64,000 nt of DNA from Bradyrhizobium sp. CCBAU 051011 (GTDB lineage: Bacteria > Pseudomonadota > Alphaproteobacteria > Rhizobiales > Xanthobacteraceae): the NCBI RefSeq assembly GCF_009930815.1, contig NZ_CP022222.1:5560501-5624500 (forward strand), read 5' to 3'. The notes below the pieces were generated by a model. It ran no database searches. It was not told where the DNA came from and saw nothing but the letters and a program-made list of their open reading frames with translations. Positions 1-9,047 of this stretch are shown piece after piece. Position numbers and translations under genes: made by a program. Each line of letters opens with the position of its first letter. Position 1 is the stretch's first letter.

Positions 1-8
1 TAAATACC

Positions 9-1863
9 ATGCAGCCGAAATCAACACTGCCAATGGCGGAAGTGACCATCTTGCCGCTTCGTGCCCGTTCCGCGGACCAGGGTGGCTATCGGCAGTCAGC
101 CGTGCCGGCCGAACAGCCAGTTGCGCCGGTAACGCAAGGAACGAACGGCGAAACATATCAGGCCGATCGCGCCCTTCATGCGATGCTGGCGCGCATGAGC
201 GGCGGCATTTCGCCAGCAGCGCTGCTGCTGGCCTATGCGGACTGGCTTTCGCATCTCGCCTGGTCGCCGCAGCGACAGATCGAGATTTCGCAGGATGCGC
301 TGGTCGAAGCGAAGCGGTTTCTTGAAGCCGTACAACACTTCTATTCGCCCGGGCAGGGACCGTGGTCGCTGATCAGGCCGCCAGCGCAGGACAGGCGCTT
401 CGATCGGCCGGAGTGGGAACATCCACCATTCAATCTGATGGCGCAGGCGTTTCTACTGAGCCAACAATGGTGGCACAACGCTACCACGGGCGTACGCGGC
501 GTGGCGAAACAGAACGAAGCGATCGTCGAATTTTCGGTCCGGCAGATGCTGGACGTGCTGTCGCCCTCCAATTTTGCCGCGACCAATCCGGAAGTGCTGC
601 GGAAATCGTTCGAGAGCGGCGGCAAGAACTTCGTGCGAGGCTGGCATAATTTCTGCACCGACTGGATGAGCCTGGCGTCCGCGGGTCTTGGACCTGTCAA
701 AACCGACGATTTCGTCGTCGGCGAAACCGTCGCGACGTCGCGCGGCAAGGTGGTGTTCCGCAACGAATTGGTCGAGCTGATCCAGTATTATCCGACCACC
801 GGCAAAGTGCATCCGGAACCGATCCTGATCGTGCCGGCCTGGACCATGAAGTACTACATTCTCGATCTGTCGCCGCAGAACTCGCTGGTGAAGTATCTCA
901 CCGGCGAAGGCTTCACCCGTCTTCATGATCTCGTGGCGCAATCCGGACGCGGCCGACCGTGAGGTCGCCTTTGATGACTATCGAAAGCTCGGCGTCAAGG
1001 TCGCGCTCGACACGATCGGCGATATCGTGCCCGATCGCCAGGTTCATGCGCTCGGCTATTGTCTGGGTGGAACGCTGTTGTCGATATCAGCCGCGACCAT
1101 GGCGCGTGACGGTGACGACCGCCTGAAGTCGATCAGCTTGCTTGCCGCGCAAACGGATTTCACCGAGGCCGGCGAGTTGACCCTGTTCATCAACGAAAGC
1201 CAGGTCGCGTTTCTCGAAGACATGATGTGGGAGCGCGGCGTTCTCGATACCACGCAGATGGCGGGCGCATTCCAACTGCTGCGCTCCAACGATCTGATCT
1301 GGTCGCGGCTCACCCGTGATTATTTGATGGGAGAGCGGGCCGCGCCGAGCGATCTGATGGCCTGGAATGCGGATGCCACCCGCCTGCCATACCGGATGCA
1401 TTCCGAGTATCTGCGCAAGCTGTTCCTCAACAATGATCTGGCCGGGGGCCGATACCTCGTCGAGGGCAAGCCGATCTCGCTGTCGGATATTCACACCCCA
1501 ATGTTCGTGGTAGGGACGCTTCGCGATCACGTCGCTCCGTGGAAATCCGTCTATAAGATTCATTATCAGGTCGATGCTGACGTAACCTTCCTTCTCACCA
1601 ACGGCGGCCATAATGCGGGAATCGTGGCGCCTCCCGGCGAGCACGGCCACACCTATCGGGTCAAGACCAAGGCGGCGGAGGCCACCTACACTGGTCCAGA
1701 CGAATGGCTGAAGACTGTGCCGCTGGTTGAAGGATCGTGGTGGCCGGAATGGACGAAGTGGCTGGCCGCGCGATCCAGTGAGCCATCCGAACCGCCGGGC
1801 ATGGGCACCAAACCGGACGAGAGTATTCTGCCCGATGCGCCCGGCGATTACGTTCTTCACTAG
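9..1863 (+). pseudogene. phaC: class I PHA synthase, frameshifted
   Basis: Polymerises (R)-3-hydroxyacyl-CoA into polyhydroxyalkanoate granules. The first reading frame (9-962) carries the PhaC N-terminal domain (PPFNLMAQAFLLSQQWW) and runs to the conserved SLVKYLTGEGFT. The second frame (from 925) continues with MISWRNPDAADREV and holds the lipase-like box GYCLGG with the catalytic Cys, the Asp in LRDHVAPW and the His in GGHNAG. The two halves join into one full-length protein of about 617 residues if one C is removed from the CCC run at 916-918, so this is a single gene broken by one base. Either a recent null mutation or a base-calling error is possible. Two phasin genes in the window (40064, 56772) fit a PHA-storing cell. 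The start could also be the ATG at 33. Confidence 0.9.
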
Positions 1864-1997
1864 TTCCCACGAAAGCCACCGATTGAGGCCAGATTTGTCA
1901 TCGGTCCGAGACCCAGCCGAGTTGTTATTCCGCTCCAGAAACCACATTGCGTGGGGTACCTTCGCAAGGGCCCGCGATCTGCCGGGTATTGAACACG

Positions 1998-4692
1998 ATG
2001 TCGACCTATCGCCTGAAAAACATGCTTGCGCCGCGTTCGGTCGCGCTGATCGGCGCCAGTCCGCGCCATGACTCGGTCGGCCGCGCCATTCTCAACAATA
2101 TTCGTAAAGCACAGTTCAAAGGCGAATTCGGCCTCGTCAATCCGCGCTATCGTGAGATCGACGGTGTCGCAACCGTCCGCAGTATCGAAAAATTGGCTTT
2201 TGCGCCCGAACTGGTTGTCGTCACCGCACCGGCACGGTTTATTCCCGGACTCATCGACGAGGCAGGCCGCCGCGGCGCGGCGGGCGCAATCATTGTCAGT
2301 GCCGGACTTGGCCACGGTCCCGATTCGCTGGCGGAGGCGGCGGAGCGGGCCGCGCAAAAATACGGCGTGCGGCTGATCGGTCCGAATTGCCTCGGCATCA
2401 TGATGCCCTGCGTCAGTCTCAACGCGAGCTTTTCCGCGCATATGCCGGCCGCGGGAAATCTGGCGCTGATCTCCCAGTCCGGCGCCATCGCAGCCGGTAT
2501 GGTGGACTGGGCGGCGCAGCGCGCGGTCGGCTTTTCCGGCATTGTTTCGATCGGCGACCAGCTCGACGTCGATATCGCCGATTTGCTCGACTATTTCGCG
2601 CTGGATGAAAAGACGCAGGCCATCCTGCTCTACATCGAAGCGATCAAGGACGCCCGGAAGTTCATGTCGGCCGCGCGCGCGGCTGCCAGAATCAAGCCGG
2701 TCGTCGTCGTCAAGTCGGGCCGGATGGCGCAAGGCGCGAAAGCTGCCGCGACCCATACCGGTGCATTGGCCGGGGCGGATGCCGTCTACGATGCAGCGTT
2801 CCAGCGCGCCGGCATTTTGCGGGTATCGGATCTGCGCGAATTGTTTGACTGTGCGGAGACGCTCGGACGGGTCAAATCGCCGCCCGGAAAACGGCTGGCG
2901 ATCCTGACCAATGGCGGCGGCATCGGCGTGCTCGCCGTCGATCGATTGGTCGAGTTGGACGGCATTCCCGCTGACATCTCGCCTGCGACCCGCGAAAAGC
3001 TCAATGCGGTGTTGCCTCCGACATGGTCGAAGTCGAATCCGGTCGATATCGTGGGCGACGCCGATCCCGCGCGCTATGCCGCGGCACTCGAAGTGTTGTT
3101 GGCCGACCCGGACAATGACGCCGTGCTGGTCATGAATGTCCAGACGGCGATCGCGCGTGCCGATGAGATTGCCACGGCCGTGACCGGGGTGGTCCAGAAA
3201 TATCGCGCCGAACATCGCATGCGACCCAAGCCGATACTCGCGGTCTGGGTCGGGGCGGACCAGTCGATCGGCGACTTGCTGAGCGGCGCCGGAATTCCGA
3301 ATTATCAGACTGGCGGCGACGCCGTGCTCGGCTTTATGCATCTGGTTCGACATCGCGAAGTGGTGGAGGCGCTCGCGCAGGTTCCGCCGGCCATGCCGAG
3401 CGAGTTTGTGCCCGACACGGAAACCGCGCGGCAGCTCGTTGCCGCGGCGCTGGCCGATCGCCGCTCCTGGCTCGATCCGATCGAGGTCAAGCAGCTGCTC
3501 GACGCCTATGAAATCGCCGCCGTTCCGACATTCGCTGCCGCCGATGCCGACGAGGCGGTCGCGCATGCCACAGAGTTGTTTGCGCAAGGCTCGACCGTCG
3601 TGCTCAAGATCATGTCGCGCGACATCGTGCACAAATCCGACGTCGGCGGCGTCGTACTCCATCTCACCAGTCCTGACGCTGTCCGCAAGGCAACCGCCGA
3701 CATTCTGGCGCGAGCCAAATCGCTACGGCCGGAGGCGCGAATTTCGGGTGTGATAGTGCAGGCGATGGTGGTCAGGGCGAAGGCGCGCGAACTCATTCTC
3801 GGCCTCGCCGACGATCCGACCTTCGGCACCCTCGTCGTGTTCGGCCGTGGCGGGACGGCGGTCGAGATCATCAACGACAAGGCGCTGGCGCTTCCGCCGC
3901 TCGGATCTGCAACTGGCGCGCAGCCTGATCGAACGCACCCGTGTCTCCCGGCTGTTGCGCGCCTATCGCGACGTGCCGGCGGTGAAGCAAGACGCCGTCG
4001 CGATGGTTCTAGTCAAGCTGGCGCAGATGGCTGCGGACATTCCCGAAATCCGCGGCCTCGATATCAATCCACTGCTGGCGGATGAAGCGGGCGTGCTGGC
4101 GGTCGATGCGCGCGTCGTGATCGGGCGCGTGGAGCGGAAGTTTAGCGGCTCGGGCCCCGCCAATTTCGCCGTGCGGCCGTATCCTTCGCAATGGCAACGC
4201 CACATCGAGGTCAAGGACGGCTGGCGGGTGTTCGTTCGCCCGATCCGGCCCGAGGACGAACCGCTGATCCATGAGATGTTGAAACATGTCACCATGAAGG
4301 ATCTGCGGCTGCGGTTCTTCGCGCCGATGAAGGAATTTTCCCACGAGTTCATTGCTCGCCTGACGCAACTCGACTATGCCCGTGCGATGGCGTTTGTCGC
4401 ATTCGACGAGGCGACCAACGAACTGGTGGGCGTGGTCAGGATGCACTCGGACTCGATCTACGAGAGCGGCGAATACGCCATCCTCCTGAGATCGGACCTC
4501 AAGGGCAGGGGGCTCGGCTGGGCTCTGATGCAGATGATCATCGAATATGCGAAGTCCGAAGGACTGAAGGCCATCTCGGGCGACGTGCTGGCCGACAACA
4601 CGGTCATGCTGGCGATGTGCCGCAGCCTGGGCTTCGAAGTGAAGTCGGACCCGGTCGAACACGATATCTGCAGCGTCAGACTGGCGCTCTAG
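1998..4692 (+). pseudogene. Pat/YfiQ-like acyl-CoA synthetase (NDP-forming)-GNAT fusion, frameshifted
   Basis: Architecture is that of Pat-type protein lysine acetyltransferases: CoA-binding Rossmann domain (RSVALIGASPRHDSVG), succinyl-CoA-ligase-like domain with HTGALAG, ATP-grasp domain (KIMSRDIVHKSDVGGV), then a C-terminal GNAT domain (FVRPIRPEDEPLIHEML; acetyl-CoA loop LKGRGLGWALM). Pat proteins acetylate and switch off acyl-CoA synthetases. The total length of about 898 residues matches the family. The frame breaks after KALALPPL: an extra G at 3903-3904 turns the expected DLQLARSLIERTR into another frame, and all downstream homology is in +1. The start MSTYRLKN at 1998 is preferred over the earlier ATG at 1947 because homology begins there. 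It follows phaC on the same strand and suffered the same kind of one-base insertion. Confidence 0.85.
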
Positions 4693-4772
4693 AGTTTTGC
4701 TTTGGCGCTTTTTTTCGCGCGAACCGGTACCCAAACCGGATCAGGTCCGGGGCAGGCTTTCACTCAAAAACG

Positions 4773-5430
4773 CTACTCCTCCAGCGCACGCCGCAGGCGC
4801 CTATGATGACGCCGCGCCCGATCGTCGGCAGGGGCTTCGATACGGTCGTTGATGTCGAGGACGAGCTTCGACATGTCATTGTTCCAGTCGAGCGCAACCA
4901 CGGCCTCCGGCACCAGCCGCCGGCGGCGGGCTGCCTCGAGCGGTGTCGGCACAGCGGCCGATAATTCGTAGATATCATCCAGCAGCGGCTGAAACACCCT
5001 TGCTGCCGGAATGATGCGCTCGGAAACGCGTTCGGCGAGGCCGGCGATCGCGGGCTCCTCGTCGTGGACGAGAAACGGCCGCGCGGAATCGGGCGGCGCG
5101 CGGGGATCCATCGCGCCAGTTCCGATCCGTCGGCGTGTCCGGAATAATCGTCGATGTTACGGATGCTTGCCGCGACCTTGATCTCGTTGCCCAAGATACG
5201 GACGGCCTTGGCGCCGTCGGCGAGAAACCGGCCGAGCGTTCCCTGGGCCTGGAAACCAACCAGCAACACTGTGGTTCTGGCGTTCCACAGCCAGTTCCGC
5301 AGATGATGCCGGATGCGCCCGGCGTCGCACATGCTGCTGCGGCAATAATGATGTGGAAGCCCGTGAGTTTCGCGATCGACTTGCTCTCGTCGACGGTCTC
5401 CGTGAACCGGAGATGCGGCGAACTGCTGAG
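4773..5430 (-). pseudogene. degenerate C-terminal copy of the MBL/beta-CASP gene
   Basis: This stretch is closely similar at DNA level, in the same orientation, to the 3' part of the intact gene at 11164-12753 (matching roughly 11170-11815). It encodes the RNA-specificity end of the protein but changes frame several times and lacks the catalytic N-terminal metallo-beta-lactamase half. Its stop context keeps the ending RRLRRALEE, whereas the intact copy ends RRLRRALS, so this remnant may preserve the ancestral C-terminus. It is one half of a direct duplication about 6.4 kb apart, a possible substrate for recombination. Confidence 0.85.
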
Positions 5431-5483
5431 AACGGCGCATCCATACTACCACAAACGGTATCGGACAATCGTTCGTCTGATAG

Positions 5484-5585
5484 TCAGCGCAAAAGGAATA
5501 GCGCGAAGGCGTTGACGCCGACTAGGAGAGTGGTGCTCGCCACAGTAAGCCCGAGAAACACGTCACTCGCGGAGAGAATTTTCAT
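5484..5585 (-). CDS. 33-residue single-span membrane peptide
   Basis: A short ORF beginning MKILSASDVFLG and continuing with a hydrophobic segment (TVASTTLLVGVNAFALFLL) that would span the membrane once, ending in Arg. The start has a good Shine-Dalgarno, GGGAGG, seven bases upstream. It lies 27 bp downstream of the 66-codon gene at 5613-5813 on the same strand and could be cotranscribed. I do not recognise the family. Support is the ribosome site, the clean hydrophobic profile and the operon-like placement; there is no homology evidence. Confidence 0.5.
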   Translation of the reverse strand: MKILSASDVFLGLTVASTTLLVGVNAFALFLLR

Positions 5586-5612
5586 TGTTTGCCTCCCGCT
5601 ATCGCGCTGCTC

Positions 5613-5813
5613 CTATTGGAGGCTCGGGCGATCTTCAATATGGTGGTGGAACAATGCGACGACCTCTCGCGCGCTGGAAAGAACTCGATGGCGGCGGCGA
5701 GAGGCGCGGGATTGATCAAGGTCAAAATCGACGAACCGCTGCGAGGTCAGACAATCCGTGTCGGTGTAGGAGTTGGGTTGCGAACTGAAAGCATTTGAAA
5801 GTGCCGTGATCAT
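5613..5813 (-). CDS. 66-residue hypothetical protein
   Basis: Begins MITALSNAFSSQPNSYTDTD and is rich in Arg, His and Ser, with no membrane segment. A near-perfect Shine-Dalgarno (AGGAGG) lies five bases before the ATG, which is the main reason to call it. A candidate shared promoter motif (5984-6012) lies about 170 bp upstream in the right orientation. Probable first gene of a two-gene unit with the 33-residue membrane peptide. Function unknown. Confidence 0.5.
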   Translation of the reverse strand: MITALSNAFSSQPNSYTDTDCLTSQRFVDFDLDQSRASRRRHRVLSSAREVVALFHHHIEDRPSLQ

Positions 5814-6409
5814 GGAAGCCTCCTGAGCTAAGTCACTGCTGCTAAGCTTGGCGTTGGGGTCACGTCGGGCAACACCGCCCGAACCCTGGGAGCTGTATCG
5901 CTCTGTTTTGATTTTGTTTGGCCGCTCATCGACCGAAACGCCTACGTCCAGTTCCTCCTTTCATATCTAAACGAGCCCGCTTTGGAAATTCGGGTGGATT
6001 GCTTAAGGACCTCTACGAATGACATCGGGCGATATCATCTGCCTCGCGCTCAACGAGGGCTTTGCCGTTGTTCTCCTTCGCCGGCATCTGGATCACTGCG
6101 GCATGTGGCGTGTTCACGTGCTTCGGTCAAATCCGGACGATAGATATTGTCAAGCAAAGAGTTTGCTAGATGGACGAGATTCATGAGGGGGCTTTGCATG
6201 CAGATCGGTTCGAGGTGAAGGCGGCCGACTTTTCATCGTAGACAATGGAAGGTAGAGGATTCAATCTCCCGGAGTGTCGCCGCGAATACTCGCGATCGGC
6301 ACACGTCCAAACAGGAAGCCCCGAGCAATGCGTCGGCATTTGCTCGCGACTTATAGCGGGGTTGCGTCAACGGCGGCAAGAGATGAGCCGCCGTTGAAAG
6401 CTCGATCAA
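5814..6409. other. intergenic region
   Basis: About 600 bp between the 66-codon gene and the end of the fixK-like gene. Apart from the motif at 5984-6012 I see no convincing gene, RNA or repeat. Short ORFs here lack ribosome sites. Confidence 0.5.
5984..6012 (-). promoter_or_regulatory. CCTTAAG-type promoter motif, copy 1
   Basis: On the plus strand this reads GGAAATTCGGGTGGATTGCT followed by TAAGGACC. It resembles the copies at 7155-7187 and 10813-10847 with the same spacing between the AAATT and CTTAAGG blocks. All three lie upstream of minus-strand genes (here the 66-codon gene). It is the most divergent of the three. Confidence 0.35.
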
Positions 6410-7099
6410 TCAGACGTCCATATTGCGCAGGCGCTGGCGGTTGCGGAGCACGATCTGCCGGGCGCCGGAAAAGCCGAGCACGCCTTCATCGTTCAATTGC
6501 GACAGTGCGCGTGACACCGTTTCAAGCGTGAGGCCGAGATAGTCGCCGATATCGCGACGGCACATAGGCAGCGCCATCATGCCGGCGACAGCAAGTCGTC
6601 GATCCATCTCGAGGAGGAACGTAGCGACGCGCTCCATGGCCTTCTTGCGTCCGAGAAGCAGCATGTGCTCTTCGGCGTGCTTGAGATCGCTTGCCGTCAT
6701 GGTCCAGAGCTTGTGAGCGACTTGAACATCGGTGCCTGCGGCCTGGTCGAGGCTGCGGCGCTTTACCAGGCGCACCGTCGTGTCGGTGATGGCTTCGGCC
6801 GCCAGGCGGTGGGTGGCGCCGGATTCCAGGCCAAAGACGTCGCCGGGCAAGTGAAACGCGCCGATCTGGCGCCTGCCGTCGGAGAGGAGTTTGTAGGTGC
6901 GGACGGCGCCGCGGATAACCTGGTAGACATATTCCGCCGGCTCATCCTCGCCATAGATTTCTTCGTCCTTGCGGTAGGTGAACTCGGTGGCGATCAGGCC
7001 GGCATGCCCGGCGAGGCCGCAAAAGGCTTCGACAGGGGCAAACGATCCAGGAACGACCCGGTTGACGTTGAGGGAAGCGGCGGTCGATTGGGTGAGCAT
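6410..7099 (-). CDS. fixK: FixK2-like Crp/Fnr-family regulator
   Basis: Transcription activator for low-oxygen genes. The 229-residue protein has a cyclic-nucleotide-binding-like beta-roll (GRRQIGAFHLPGDVFGLESG, residues 75-94) and a C-terminal helix-turn-helix (DIGDYLGLTLETVSRALSQL, residues 183-202). It lacks the N-terminal Cys cluster of oxygen-sensing FNR/FnrN, as expected for FixK. Cys180 in LPMCRRDIG sits where the redox-sensitive Cys183 of Bradyrhizobium FixK2 is found. I chose the ATG at 7099 (MLTQSTAASLNVNR) because GAGGAG lies correctly before it and because the earlier ATG at 7183 falls inside a promoter-like motif. It lies downstream of a single-domain response regulator, as in the fixLJ-receiver-fixK2 arrangement of Bradyrhizobium, but fixLJ is absent here. 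FixK boxes recur through the window. Confidence 0.9.
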   Translation of the reverse strand: MLTQSTAASLNVNRVVPGSFAPVEAFCGLAGHAGLIATEFTYRKDEEIYGEDEPAEYVYQVIRGAVRTYKLLSDGRRQIGAFHLPGDVFGLESGATHRLAAEAITDTTVRLVKRRSLDQAAGTDVQVAHKLWTMTASDLKHAEEHMLLLGRKKAMERVATFLLEMDRRLAVAGMMALPMCRRDIGDYLGLTLETVSRALSQLNDEGVLGFSGARQIVLRNRQRLRNMDV

Positions 7100-7154
7100 T
7101 TGAGCCATCTCCTCTGCGGCGGCTGGCGTATTGGTAAATGGAACAGACCCGCTC

Positions 7155-7187
7155 GAAAATTTCGCTCGATGCCTTAAGGGCAAGCCC
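7155..7187 (-). promoter_or_regulatory. CCTTAAG-type promoter motif, copy 2 (upstream of fixK)
   Basis: Contains CGATGCCTTAAGGGCA preceded by AAAATTTCG. It is nearly identical to copy 3 at 10813-10847, including the distance between the A/T block and CCTTAAGG. It lies about 56-88 bp upstream of the fixK-like start. A FixJ-type response-regulator site or a shared promoter core is possible; that assignment is inference. Confidence 0.5.
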
Positions 7188-7213
7188 GTACGTAGAGTCC
7201 CGGAGGTCAGGGA

Positions 7214-7594
7214 TTATCGCGCGAACGCCCGGGAATCGCTGCTGATCGCGTCCCAGATATGGCCGGAGAGGCGTCCTCGACATGCCGGCTTGACCAGCAC
7301 ATGCCGGATGCCGGCGGCTGCGGCCTTGGCTGGAATGGACGTGTCGGGGTGACCGGCAATGAGAATGATTGGCGTATCGATGTCGCGTTCCCGCAAGAGA
7401 CCAGCGAGGTCAACGCCTCTCATGCCCGGCATCCTGTGGTCGATCATCAAGCAATCGGCTCCGTCCATCGTAATGGCGTTCAATAGCGAGTCGGCGCTGC
7501 GAAATGTACGGACTGAGAAACCCTCGGTTTCCAGCAAGAATCGGAGCGAGACGATCACGTCGGTATCGTCGTCGACGACGAAAACGAGGGGCAT
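7214..7594 (-). CDS. single-domain response regulator (FixJ-type receiver)
   Basis: A 126-residue receiver with no output domain. It shows the acidic pocket (VFVVDDDTDVI), the phosphoacceptor Asp in CLMIDHRMPGMRG and the conserved Lys in HVLVKPA. Such proteins act as phosphate sinks or by protein contact. The start MPLVFVVDDD was chosen because the domain begins there; an upstream ATG at 7693 would add about 33 unconserved residues. It sits directly upstream of the fixK-like gene, as the lone receiver between fixJ and fixK2 does in Bradyrhizobium. A FixK box at 7745 lies between this gene and the divergent DUF6448 gene and could serve either. Confidence 0.8.
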   Translation of the reverse strand: MPLVFVVDDDTDVIVSLRFLLETEGFSVRTFRSADSLLNAITMDGADCLMIDHRMPGMRGVDLAGLLRERDIDTPIILIAGHPDTSIPAKAAAAGIRHVLVKPACRGRLSGHIWDAISSDSRAFAR

Positions 7595-7744
7595 TCTGGT
7601 GAGCGTGGCTATCACGGAATTAATCGGCTTGCGGACTATAAGCGGAAATCTGCTGCGCGACCCGCCCGTCCGAGTCGAGCTAGGAACAGTCATTCTGACG
7701 AATATGTTGCATACCCAGCCGGCAAGGAACGGCGTTCACGCCCA

Positions 7745-7758
7745 TTGATTCAAATCAA
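7745..7758. promoter_or_regulatory. FixK/FNR box
   Basis: TTGATTCAAATCAA, a perfect TTGAT-N4-ATCAA palindrome, in the divergent region between the receiver gene (minus) and DUF6448 (plus, start 7833). The distance to the plus gene, about 75 bp, fits a class II activator site. Confidence 0.85.
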
Positions 7759-7832
7759 TTCGCCAATCGCATAAACGCGCGAATAAACAAGACATTTATA
7801 CCCGCGTGCAAACATCAATCCAGGAGTGCAGC

Positions 7833-8438
7833 ATGACTAAGCTTAAGATGTTGATCGCTGCAATCGTTGCCGCCGAAATTATGTTTGGCGCACAGAGCGC
7901 GCAGGCTCACTGCGATTCACTCGACGGGCCAGTCGCAAAAGCCGTTCAAAAGGCGCTTGAAACCGGGAATATCAATCCGGTGTTGGCCTACGCGCCGGCA
8001 ACGGCCGAGGCGGAAATACGTGCGGCGTTTGAGAAGTCGCGCAAGGTGCGCGGCCTCGGGGCCGATGCACGGGAGCTCGCGGACCAAGCCGTCATGGAGA
8101 CGGTGATTCGACTGCACCGCGCCGGCGAAGGCGCCGCGTATACGGGGCTAAAGCCCGCCGGCATCGACTATGGGCCAGTAATTCCGGCTGCGGAGCATGC
8201 GGTAGAGACCGGCGATCTGGCGAAGCTCAAGGCAGTGCTCATGGAAAAGATAGAGCATGCGTTGAACGAAAGACTCGCGCACGTGCGCGAACTCCAGAAG
8301 GCACCTCTGGAGCCCAAGACCGCCGCCGAAGTGCCGCACAGCCGGGAGCGCGTCAGCGCAGAACTCGGCTTTATTACCTTCGCCGAGAACCTGCACCAGG
8401 CGGCGCTCGGAAAAGGCGCCGAACAGCACGCTGATTAA
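7833..8438 (+). CDS. DUF6448 family exported protein
   Basis: About 201 residues with a signal peptide (MTKLKMLIAAIVAAEIMFGA, cleavage near AQAHCDS). The mature part starts with the family signature HCDSLDGPVAKAVQKALETG, followed by HRAGEGAAYTGLKPAG. I recognise it as the DUF6448 family; the biochemical role is unknown. The start at 7833 has CCAGGAG eight bases upstream; the upstream ATG at 7806 would spoil the signal peptide. A perfect FixK box lies about 75 bp upstream, so induction at low oxygen is likely. A hairpin separates it from the hemerythrin gene, with which it is probably cotranscribed. Confidence 0.8.
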   Translation: MTKLKMLIAAIVAAEIMFGAQSAQAHCDSLDGPVAKAVQKALETGNINPVLAYAPATAEAEIRAAFEKSRKVRGLGADARELADQAVMETVIRLHRAGEGAAYTGLKPAGIDYGPVIPAAEHAVETGDLAKLKAVLMEKIEHALNERLAHVRELQKAPLEPKTAAEVPHSRERVSAELGFITFAENLHQAALGKGAEQHAD

Positions 8439-8460
8439 CGTCAAAGATACTTACTAAAGG

Positions 8461-8486
8461 CCGGGCGCTTGGCAGCGCTCGGCCCG
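8461..8486 (+). other. intercistronic hairpin
   Basis: GGCCGGGCGC, loop TTGGCA, GCGCTCGGCC. A strong stem between the DUF6448 and hemerythrin genes with no following T-run, so more likely an RNA-stabilising or partial attenuator element than a full terminator. Confidence 0.55.
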
Positions 8487-8504
8487 TGACAATGGGAGAG
8501 AGCC

Positions 8505-8957
8505 ATGAAGTTCCAGATACCGCCTTCACTAAAGGCCGAGCACGAGGAACTACACAGCGACTTGGCACGCGCAACCAAGGCCGGCGGACGCACCGGCGAA
8601 GCGGCAAAAGCCGTCGCCAAACTGATGCATCCGCATTTCGTCAAAGAGGAAGAGTATGCCTTGCCGCCGCTTGGCCTGCTCGGTGCGCTGTCGAAGGGTC
8701 AGATCGAGTCCGGCACGGCCGAGGCACTCAAGATGACCGACAGGCTCGAAGCCGAACTGCCGCATATGCTCGCCGAGCACAAGGACATCGTGACGGCGCT
8801 CCAGGGTTTGGTTGAAGCCGCAATGGCGGAAAACAAGCTAGAATACGTGCACTTCGCCGAGAAGTTGATGGCACATGCCCGCACTGAAGAAGAAGTGTCC
8901 TATCCGACGGCATTGCTGATCGGTCGATACCTCAAAGCCGCCCTGCCTGGGCCTTAA
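8505..8957 (+). CDS. hemerythrin HHE-domain protein
   Basis: 150-residue all-helical protein. Candidate di-iron ligands are His in KAEHEELH, HPHFVKEEE, HMLAEHKDI and the distal H-x3-E (AHARTEEEVSYP). Hemerythrin-like proteins bind oxygen or NO, or protect iron centres. The start at 8505 follows GGGAGAG. It lies downstream of DUF6448 and upstream of a Zn-alcohol dehydrogenase on the same strand, within the region carrying the FixK box. The gene end contains a palindrome around GGCCTTAAGGTCC (near 8950) of unknown meaning. Confidence 0.8.
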   Translation: MKFQIPPSLKAEHEELHSDLARATKAGGRTGEAAKAVAKLMHPHFVKEEEYALPPLGLLGALSKGQIESGTAEALKMTDRLEAELPHMLAEHKDIVTALQGLVEAAMAENKLEYVHFAEKLMAHARTEEEVSYPTALLIGRYLKAALPGP

Positions 8958-9047
8958 GGTCCAGGCCGCCTGACGGTTTGAGGATCAATCAAACGTGCGA
9001 GAGCACGGCAGCGGACCGCGGCGGCTAAACGGAGGGGGGGTACGTCC

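Noticed and set aside
1860..3662. 600-codon open frame on the minus strand
   Set aside because: Antisense to the Pat-like gene, whose protein motifs are clear; high-GC codon bias opens the opposite frame. No ribosome site or family match.
5714..5727. TTGATCAAGGTCAA, an FNR-like sequence
   Set aside because: Lies inside the 66-codon gene, far from any start; probably chance.
8945..8970. palindrome around GGCCTTAAGGTCC at the hemerythrin gene end as a terminator or a fourth CCTTAAG promoter motif
   Set aside because: No loop or T-run for a terminator, and it lacks the AAATT block of the promoter motif.
8978..8992. TTGAGGATCAATCAA upstream of the alcohol dehydrogenase
   Set aside because: Half-sites are separated by five bases instead of four, so it does not fit an FNR/FixK dimer site.
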